Assembly (NCBI GenBank): GCA_022759065.1
Contig: JAEMPZ010000076.1
Location: 1 to 7,140 of the forward strand
Direction: 5' to 3'
Length of the DNA: 7,140 bases
DNA from: Acidobacteriota bacterium
Lineage (GTDB): Bacteria > Acidobacteriota > UBA4820 > DSQY01
Numbering within the stretch: the first letter of the stretch is position 1; each line of letters starts with the position of its first letter. The position numbers were made by a program, and so were the translations under genes. A model generated the notes under the pieces. It worked only from the letters and a program-made list of their open reading frames with translations, searched no databases and was not told where the DNA came from. Positions 1 to 4,422 of this stretch are shown piece after piece.

Positions 1-28
1 CTGTGAGAAAGGCAGATGATGGATGATA

Positions 29-40
29 GATGAGGGATGA
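29..40 (+). repeat. 12-bp repeat GATGAGGGATGA, left copy
   Basis: An exact copy of GATGAGGGATGA lies here on the plus strand. The same 12-mer lies on the minus strand at 3094-3105, so the two copies sit as inverted repeats just outside or at the edges of the three-gene waaA operon. The surrounding sequence is rich in GATGA units, so part of the match may reflect low complexity. Confidence 0.45.
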
Positions 41-78
41 GGGCAAGATCGCCGCCTCACGCCTGACTTTCCTCCCTT

Positions 79-96
79 ACCTCCCTGACCTCCCTG
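79..96. repeat. Tandem pair of 9-mer ACCTCCCTG
   Basis: Two perfect, directly adjacent copies of ACCTCCCTG occupy 79-87 and 88-96, preceded by a partial copy (CCTCCCTT at 71-78). On the minus strand this reads as three successive AGGGAGG-like motifs resembling Shine-Dalgarno sites, but no plausible start codon and reading frame follows them inside the window. Confidence 0.6.
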
Positions 97-136
97 TGAT
101 TCTTCCCTTGGTGGCTTGGTGGTGGATCCTCCCGCG

Positions 137-1387
137 TTACTCCGTCACGCCGTCACTGCGTAGTGAGGCCATCGCCGTTTCGATCAAGCCGGCGGCCTTT
201 TCGGTCGCCCCACGGCGCGCGGCTATGGCGCCCCGCGCCGCCAGGCCCATTGCTTCGCGCGCCTCGGAATCGGCCAGCAATCTTGAAAGCTCGGCGGCCA
301 GCTTCTCGGGGCTGTCCACTTGAGAAGCGCCGCCTGCCGCCAACAGGAGCGCCGCCGGTTCCTTGAAGTTTTCCATCGAAGGGCCAAAGAGGACGGGCTT
401 TCCAAGGAAGGCCGGTTCGAGGGGATTCTGTCCGCCGCATGGAACGAGGCTCCCGCCAGCGAAGGCGGCGTGTCCAAGTGAATAGGCGGCCCACAGTTCG
501 CCCATGGTATCGAGAACGATGACGTCCCACGCGGCACCCGGTTTGTCCGTCCGTCTGGCCGCCCTAAGGCCCAACTTCGAGGCTTCCTCAATGGACACTC
601 TTACCCTGCCGAGGTGGCGAGGCGCGAGGATCAACTTCGCTCCCGCCACGTCCCCAAGCAACAGGGCGTGAGCCTTAAGCACAAGGGCCTCCTCGCCTTC
701 GCGCACGCTGCCAGCCACCCATAGGGGCGAGCCGGGCTCGCCAAGCCGCGCCTTCAAGGCCTCAACTTGCGAAAGAAACGCGGCGGGCGGCTCCAAATCG
801 TACTTCATGTTGCCGGCGACCGTGACGCGGCCACTGGAAACGCCAAGGCTCCTGAACCGCTCGGCCTGCTCTTCGGACTGAGCCGCGACAAAGACATCTT
901 TCAAGTTTCCGCCGAAGACGCCCTTGAGGGCGAGGGTCCTTTGGAGGCTTCTGTCCGAAATCCTCGCGTTGGCGATGACAACCGGAACATCACGCATGGC
1001 CGCTTCTCTTATGAAGCCCGGCCACAGCTCGGTTTCCACTAGGACGAGCGCTCCGGGACGGACACGGCGGAAAGCCCTTCGGGGCGCAAAAGGCAGGTCG
1101 GCCGGAAAGGCGCATGGCGCCCGGCCCTCTTTCCGAAGAAGCTCAAGCCCCGCCGCCGTCGTGGCGGTGAAGAAAACGGCGGACCCTCGCTTTTCAAGCA
1201 TGGCGCCGAGCTTTAGCGCCAGCCTGGCCTCCCCCGCCGATACCGCCTGGATCCAGACCGGGCCGCCGGAGCAGCGCCGCAGGAACCCAAGCCTCTCGCG
1301 AAGCCGCCCCCCTTGGCGCAGCCACAGGAATGCCAGCCATAACGGGGCAAGAAGCGCGGTGAGGAGCCTATAAACGAACCAGAGCAT
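137..1387 (-). CDS. waaA: 3-deoxy-D-manno-octulosonic acid (Kdo) transferase
   Basis: This encodes a 416-residue GT30-family glycosyltransferase that transfers Kdo from CMP-Kdo onto lipid A precursor at the cytoplasmic face of the inner membrane, the first step of LPS core assembly. Residues 1-24 form the usual N-terminal membrane-association segment. Family motifs appear in order: VWIQAVSAGE (44-53, with Glu53 as the likely catalytic base of the S-x-G-E motif), LVETELWPG (116-124), NARISDRS (140-147), GNMKYD (192-197), GSVREGEE (226-233), LAPRH (254-258) and GGQNPLEPAFLGKPVLFGP (318-336). The start was placed at ATG 1387 because it follows GGAGG by 4 nt and begins the conserved N-terminus. 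The frame stays open 113 codons further upstream, but that part is antiparallel-free shadow of the permease gene. Two motifs deviate from common forms: GSTH-type becomes GSVR, and GGHNPLEP becomes GGQNPLEP. It overlaps the upstream permease gene by 20 bp, implying coupled translation. Whether it adds one or more Kdo residues cannot be told. Confidence 0.93.
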   Translation of the reverse strand: MLWFVYRLLTALLAPLWLAFLWLRQGGRLRERLGFLRRCSGGPVWIQAVSAGEARLALKLGAMLEKRGSAVFFTATTAAGLELLRKEGRAPCAFPADLPFAPRRAFRRVRPGALVLVETELWPGFIREAAMRDVPVVIANARISDRSLQRTLALKGVFGGNLKDVFVAAQSEEQAERFRSLGVSSGRVTVAGNMKYDLEPPAAFLSQVEALKARLGEPGSPLWVAGSVREGEEALVLKAHALLLGDVAGAKLILAPRHLGRVRVSIEEASKLGLRAARRTDKPGAAWDVIVLDTMGELWAAYSLGHAAFAGGSLVPCGGQNPLEPAFLGKPVLFGPSMENFKEPAALLLAAGGASQVDSPEKLAAELSRLLADSEAREAMGLAARGAIAARRGATEKAAGLIETAMASLRSDGVTE

Positions 1388-2183
1388 TTCGCCTCCGTGG
1401 GTCCATCTGTTCGGAACCTGCCTCGCCCAGGGCCTGGAGCGACCATACCACGATGAATAGAAGCGCGCCCGGGGCAATGGCCAAGTGCGGGGCTTCGAGC
1501 AAAACGTCGCACCCCGCCGAAAGCGTAGCGCCCCACGACGGGTAGGGCGGTTGTATCCCCAGCCCCAGAAAAGAGAGCCCCGCCTCGGAAAGCATAACAC
1601 CAGCGGCCCCCGCCGCGCTCTGCACAAGAAGGAGAGGCGCCACGTTAGGAATGATGTGGCTTTGAAGCACCCGCCATTGCGTGGCCCCGGCCACCCTCGC
1701 CGCCTCCGAGAAGGGGCGGTTCCCAAAAGAGAGTGATAGCGAGCGGGCGACGCGCGCGTACCCTACCCACGCGGTGGCGCATAGCGCAAACACGAGCGCG
1801 CCAAGGCCCCTTCCCACGTAGGCCACGATGGCGATTGCCAGCAGAAGCCCCGGGAGAGCCATCAGAATGTCAACAATCCGCCCGAAGATGAAGTCCAGCG
1901 TTCCGCCCCTGTACCCGGCCACGGCGCCAAGAAGCCCACCGGCAAAAAGCGAAATGGCCACGCACGCCGCGGCTACGCTCAAAGAAACGCGGCCGCCGTA
2001 CAGCAGGCGAGAGAGGAGGTCGCGCCCAAGCTCGTCTGTTCCTAAAAGGTGGGCTGGAGACGGCGCTTCGAACCGGTTTGCCAGGTCAATTCGCTCGTAA
2101 GGCGCCGGGGCAAGCCACGGCGCGCAAAGGGATGCAACCACCCAAGCCAGCAAAACGAAAGCGGCTATTCTTCCCCTCTTCAC
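1368..2183 (-). CDS. ABC transporter permease, DppC/OppC type
   Basis: This is the second transmembrane subunit of an ABC importer of the dipeptide/oligopeptide/nickel family (271 residues). The N-terminus has one membrane helix (about 6-26), followed by the family's signature loop LLGTDELGRDLLSRLLYGGRVSL (46-68), then five further hydrophobic segments. The cytoplasmic EAA loop that docks on the ATPase is clear at 160-180 (EAARVAGATQW followed by SHIIPN). After it comes LSEAGLSFLGLGIQPPYPSWG (198-218), also diagnostic. The start is GTG at 2183, sharing GTGA with the TGA of the upstream permease gene, so translation is coupled. The C-terminus departs from the common 'LGDxLRDALDPR' ending but keeps MDPRRR (260-265). 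No ATPase or binding-protein gene is present in the window, so the substrate (peptide, nickel or other) cannot be assigned. Confidence 0.93.
   Translation of the reverse strand: MKRGRIAAFVLLAWVVASLCAPWLAPAPYERIDLANRFEAPSPAHLLGTDELGRDLLSRLLYGGRVSLSVAAACVAISLFAGGLLGAVAGYRGGTLDFIFGRIVDILMALPGLLLAIAIVAYVGRGLGALVFALCATAWVGYARVARSLSLSFGNRPFSEAARVAGATQWRVLQSHIIPNVAPLLLVQSAAGAAGVMLSEAGLSFLGLGIQPPYPSWGATLSAGCDVLLEAPHLAIAPGALLFIVVWSLQALGEAGSEQMDPRRRNALVRL
1392..1396 (-). promoter_or_regulatory. Ribosome binding site of waaA
   Basis: On the minus strand GGAGG lies 4 nt before the ATG at 1387, inside the 3' end of the upstream permease gene. It decides the start among several upstream in-frame candidates and shows that waaA is translated from the permease transcript. 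Confidence 0.75.
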
Positions 2184-3097
2184 CTGGCCCTCGGATCAAG
2201 CAAGGCGACCGCCACGTCGGCCAGGAGGTTGGCCGCGACGGCCACGGCGGCGAAAGCGAGGATCACTCCCTGAACGAGAGGATAATCCCTGCTGCTGATG
2301 GCGCTCAGCACGAGCGTGCCAAGCCCCGGCCAGCGGAATATCTTCTCCACCAGCACCGCTCCAGTCAGCACCGCGCCAAGCTGAAGCCCTATGACTGTAG
2401 CCACCGGAGCGAGCCCGTTGGGCCCGGCGTGGCGGAAGAACGCGCCCGTCTCGGTAAGCCCTCTGGCTCTGGCGGCCCGGAGATAGTCGCGCTGGGATTC
2501 TTCTCGCATTGAAGCTCGAACCGTCCGGGTCAGGAATCCGGCCAGCGGAAGTGCCAGCGTCATTGCCGGCAGGATTATTGCCCCAGGCTCGTCCGAGCCG
2601 GAAACCGGGAACCAGGGCCGCCAAACCGCGAAAGCAAGCAGCAGGATGGGGCCGAGAAAAAAGGAAGGCATGGAGAGGCCGGCGGTGGAAACAAACAGCG
2701 CCCCTTTGTCTATCGCGCCTCCAGGCCAGCGGGCCGCCGCGCCGCCCAGGGGCAAGGCGACGGCGACGGCCATGAGAAGCGCCGTCAGGCCGAGGCGCAG
2801 CGTGAGAGGAAAAGCCGCGTGCACCTCGGAGGCCACGGCTCTTCCCGTTCTTATTGAACGCCCCATGTCTCCCACGCAGAGCCTGGCCATGTAGAGCGCG
2901 TATTGTTCAAAGAGAGGACGGTCAAGGCCTAGGTCATGGCGCAGCTCGGCCTTCTTGGCAGGCGGGGCGGTCTCGCCCAGCATGATTTCAACTGGGTCCG
3001 ATGGCAGCGCGTGCCCGAGCAGAAAGACCAGCGTAACCACTCCCCATAACGTGGGGAGCACCCAGATCAGGCGCTTCGCAAGAAACTGTTTCATCAT
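2180..3097 (-). CDS. ABC transporter permease, DppB/OppB type
   Basis: This is the first transmembrane subunit of the same importer (305 residues). It has an N-terminal helix (about 9-29) and the periplasmic loop with DLGLDRPLFEQY (55-66) and GDMGRSI (76-82). A run of hydrophobic segments follows. The EAA loop lies around 205-229 (DYLRAARARGL, then FFRHAGPNGLAPV). The family's C-terminal block is VEKIFRWPGLG (250-260), SRDYPLVQG (269-277), and the ending LLDPRAR (299-305). Two adjacent ATG codons (3097 and 3094) could start it. The only purine-rich site, GAGGG, directly abuts the first and is 3 nt before the second, so the second ATG may be used and initiation is probably weak. The stop overlaps the next permease's GTG start by 4 nt. 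The gene usually found upstream, a periplasmic binding protein, is absent here: rsmE lies divergently instead. Confidence 0.92.
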   Translation of the reverse strand: MMKQFLAKRLIWVLPTLWGVVTLVFLLGHALPSDPVEIMLGETAPPAKKAELRHDLGLDRPLFEQYALYMARLCVGDMGRSIRTGRAVASEVHAAFPLTLRLGLTALLMAVAVALPLGGAAARWPGGAIDKGALFVSTAGLSMPSFFLGPILLLAFAVWRPWFPVSGSDEPGAIILPAMTLALPLAGFLTRTVRASMREESQRDYLRAARARGLTETGAFFRHAGPNGLAPVATVIGLQLGAVLTGAVLVEKIFRWPGLGTLVLSAISSRDYPLVQGVILAFAAVAVAANLLADVAVALLDPRAR

Positions 3098-3105
3098 CCC
3101 TCATC
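3094..3105 (-). repeat. 12-bp repeat GATGAGGGATGA, right copy
   Basis: This is the exact reverse-complement partner of the copy at 29-40. It supplies the purine-rich ribosome binding stretch and the first of the two candidate ATG codons of the DppB-type permease gene. Downstream on the plus strand (3117-3137) is a stretch matching 105-125 at 16 of 21 positions, which suggests both intergenic regions contain related dispersed elements. Confidence 0.45.
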
Positions 3106-3200
3106 TTTACTAGGTGCCCTTGGCGCCTTCGTGGCGAGAAAAGTTTCTATTCGATTGCGCGTTGGCAGCGGGCTCCGATGATTGGGGCCGGCGCCCGCCC

Positions 3201-3229
3201 ATTGTATCCAATGCGGCTGTTAAGGTAAA
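3201..3229 (-). promoter_or_regulatory. Candidate promoter for the permease-waaA operon
   Basis: On the minus strand TTTACC (3229-3224, 4 of 6 to TTGACA) is separated by 17 nt from TACAAT (3206-3201, 5 of 6 to TATAAT). This gives a leader of roughly 95 nt before the permease start. The -10 box falls within a short inverted repeat, CATTG-TATC-CAATG (3200-3213), that could be an operator. The prediction comes from inspection only. Confidence 0.35.
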
Positions 3230-3237
3230 TTACCGCC

Positions 3238-3972
3238 ATGGGGCACGGACGCCGCTTTTTCTGTCCTACGAACCTGACATCTCCGCCGTGGAAGCTTTGC
3301 GAGGACGAAGCGCGGCACATCAGGAAGGTCCTCAGGCTTCAGGTCAACGACAAGATAACGCTCGTTGACGGCCAAGGCGGATGGGTCACCGCGACGCTCA
3401 AAACGCTAAATGACCGCGAAGCTGTCGCCGAGCCATTGGGGCCGCCGCGCCGAGCAGAGCCGCCCATTCTCAGGCCTCACCTTCTGGTTGCTTCGCCGGA
3501 CCCCAAGGTGATGGACCAGGTACTCGAACACGCCGTCGAGCTGGGCGCATGGCGCGTTGCCATCGCCGTGGGCGCTCGCTCGCCAGCCCCTTTTGAGGCG
3601 CTTGTGAAGAGAGAAGCGCGCTTCCAGACGCTCATGCGCTCGGCCGTCAAACAGTCGGGCAATCTCTTTCTCCCGGGCCTTGGCCTCTACCCGAGCATCC
3701 AGGAGGCGCTTGCCTCCCTCCCGACGCGCGGATGGCTCTTTAAGCAGGATGCGCCGCCGTTCACGGTTCAAACCCAGGTTGGCGACGTTCTTCTGGCCAT
3801 TGGCCCGGAGGGAGATTTTACCGAGGGCGAGACGGAAATGCTTCTCAGGCAGGGGTTGCATCCGGCCGCTCTTGGGCCCTACACGCAGAGGGTGGAGACC
3901 GCCGCTTTGAGCGCGCTTGCCTTGCTCGGCCCTGTCACTCTTCAGGCGGACGCCGCAAAGCTCCAGGGTTGA
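3238..3972 (+). CDS. rsmE: 16S rRNA (uracil-1498-N3)-methyltransferase
   Basis: This encodes a 244-residue SPOUT-class methyltransferase that uses S-adenosylmethionine to methylate N3 of U1498 in 16S rRNA. The N-terminal PUA-like RNA-binding domain spans about 5-66, with RRFFCP (5-10) and EARHIRKVLRLQVNDKITLVDG (24-45). The SPOUT domain follows from about 80: ASPDPKVMDQVLEHAVELGA (85-104), AVKQSGNLFLPGL (136-148), then IGPEGDFTEGE (188-198) and LGPYTQRVETAALSAL (212-227), which form the SAM-binding trefoil knot. The start is the ATG at 3238, because an in-frame TAA lies 12 nt upstream. The ribosome site is poor (AAGG ending 12 nt before ATG). Several positions differ from common family forms: PDPKVMD for PKGDRMD, KQSGN for EQSGR, and LGPYTQRVETA for LGPRILRTETA. 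The gene appears to be its own transcription unit, divergent from the permease operon. No prmA lies beside it. Confidence 0.92.
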   Translation: MGHGRRFFCPTNLTSPPWKLCEDEARHIRKVLRLQVNDKITLVDGQGGWVTATLKTLNDREAVAEPLGPPRRAEPPILRPHLLVASPDPKVMDQVLEHAVELGAWRVAIAVGARSPAPFEALVKREARFQTLMRSAVKQSGNLFLPGLGLYPSIQEALASLPTRGWLFKQDAPPFTVQTQVGDVLLAIGPEGDFTEGETEMLLRQGLHPAALGPYTQRVETAALSALALLGPVTLQADAAKLQG

Positions 3973-4330
3973 CGTAAACGAGGATGTTGTTGTCGTTAGG
4001 GTCGAGGACTTCAAGGTAGAAGCCTTTTGTCAGGTCGGCATCTCTGCTGACTTCCCCAACAAGGACTTCTCCGTCGAGGAAGGTGACCCTGACGAAGGCG
4101 CCCTGTTTGCGGGGTTGGAGTCTGGCGCGTTCAGCGGACCCTTCGTAGCCGGGGTTTCCACTGAAGGTCTTGACAAAGAAGGCGGCCTTTAGCTCGCGCA
4201 GGTCAACATCTATTGTCCGGCCTTCAAGGGTTTCCACGCGAAGCGATTCCGTCCCGTCGGGAAAGACGCCGGAAAGCGCCGCTCCAACCGTCCCATCCAG
4301 ATAGTGAAGGACCAGCTTCTTTTTCTCCAT
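3935..4330 (-). CDS. Small two-repeat domain protein (resembles DUF6982)
   Basis: This is a 131-residue, cytoplasmic-looking protein with no signal or membrane segment. It recalls a family of uncharacterised proteins with a hallmark 'DLRELKAxFFVKxFxGNP' core, here at 43-60, which I recall being labelled DUF6982 and sometimes attached to PilZ domains. No function is known to me. Two halves resemble each other: residues 6-49 (VLHYLDGTV, later VETLEG and VDLRELK) and 79-127 (FVRVTFLDGEV, later LEVLDPND and VNPGALRR). This suggests a duplicated small beta-barrel. The start at ATG 4330 is preferred because GGGAG lies 5 nt before it. A GTG four codons upstream has no ribosome site of its own. The last 38 bp overlap the end of rsmE on the opposite strand. 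It probably has its own promoter in the region shared with the YihY-family gene. Confidence 0.82.
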   Translation of the reverse strand: MEKKKLVLHYLDGTVGAALSGVFPDGTESLRVETLEGRTIDVDLRELKAAFFVKTFSGNPGYEGSAERARLQPRKQGAFVRVTFLDGEVLVGEVSRDADLTKGFYLEVLDPNDNNILVYVNPGALRRPPEE

Positions 4331-4335
4331 GACCG

Positions 4336-4340
4336 CTCCC
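4336..4340 (-). promoter_or_regulatory. Ribosome binding site of the small domain protein
   Basis: GGGAG on the minus strand sits 5 nt before ATG 4330 and favours that start over the in-frame GTG at 4342, which lies upstream of this site. Confidence 0.65.
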
Positions 4341-4350
4341 ACAAGTGCAA

Positions 4351-4379
4351 AATGTAGCGCTAAAAGAGCCCTCGCGCAA
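4351..4379 (-). promoter_or_regulatory. Candidate promoter for the small domain protein gene
   Basis: On the minus strand TTGCGC (4379-4374) and TACATT (4356-4351) are 17 nt apart, each matching the sigma-70 consensus at 4 of 6 positions. Initiation about 7 nt downstream would give a leader of about 14 nt that still contains the GGGAG ribosome site. The match is modest and made by eye. Confidence 0.3.
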
Positions 4380-4401
4380 GCGGAACCTTGCCATGTAGCG
4401 C
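4352..4401 (+). repeat. Direct repeat ATGTAGCGC in a divergent promoter region
   Basis: Two exact copies of ATGTAGCGC lie at 4352-4360 and 4393-4401, 41 bp apart start to start, between two divergent genes. The first copy continues into the palindrome TAGCGCTA (4355-4362). Copy one overlaps the candidate -10 box of the minus-strand gene and copy two overlaps the candidate promoter of the plus-strand gene, so they could be operator half-sites. They could also be chance. Confidence 0.35.
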
Positions 4402-4416
4402 GGCTGGATGTAGACT
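4388..4416 (+). promoter_or_regulatory. Candidate promoter for the YihY-family operon
   Basis: TTGCCA (4388-4393, 5 of 6 to consensus) is followed after 17 nt by TAGACT (4411-4416, 4 of 6). Transcription would be expected to begin near 4423, the first base of the annotated ATG. If real, the message would be leaderless or the true start codon lies further downstream (for example ATG 4459). Confidence 0.3.
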
Positions 4417-4422
4417 TTAGGC

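Larger units (their letters stand above)
1..136. other. Low-complexity intergenic spacer downstream of waaA
   Basis: I see no convincing gene here. The left part (about 14-43) is purine-rich with repeated GATGA/GGATGA units. The middle (71-96) is pyrimidine-rich and holds a perfect tandem pair of the 9-mer ACCTCCCTG (79-87 and 88-96). Positions 105-125 are a GGT/TGG-rich stretch that matches, at 16 of 21 positions, a stretch in the other intergenic region near 3117-3137. The spacer follows the waaA stop codon on the minus strand, yet I see no clear hairpin with a T-run that would serve as terminator. It looks like degenerate repeat-derived spacer DNA. Confidence 0.6.

Noticed and set aside
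1..60. Possible minus-strand GTG start (58-60) after AGGGAGG motifs, running off the left edge
   Set aside because: The frame translates a low-complexity GATGA repeat tract and shows no protein-like composition. The ribosome-site-like motifs are explained by the tandem repeat.
30..323. Plus-strand open frame at the left edge
   Set aside because: It runs antisense over the waaA 3' end, has low-complexity composition and resembles no protein. It is a GC-rich shadow frame.
1388..1726. N-terminal extension of the waaA reading frame by 113 codons
   Set aside because: The added residues are arginine- and proline-rich with no family similarity and lie entirely over the well-supported DppC-type permease gene. 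A proper ribosome site precedes ATG 1387.
2078..2512. Plus-strand frames inside the permease and other genes (also 924-1373, 2509-2775, 6294-6974)
   Set aside because: They lie antisense to genes with strong motif support, are rich in R, P, S and A as expected of shadow frames in GC-rich DNA, and lack credible ribosome sites.
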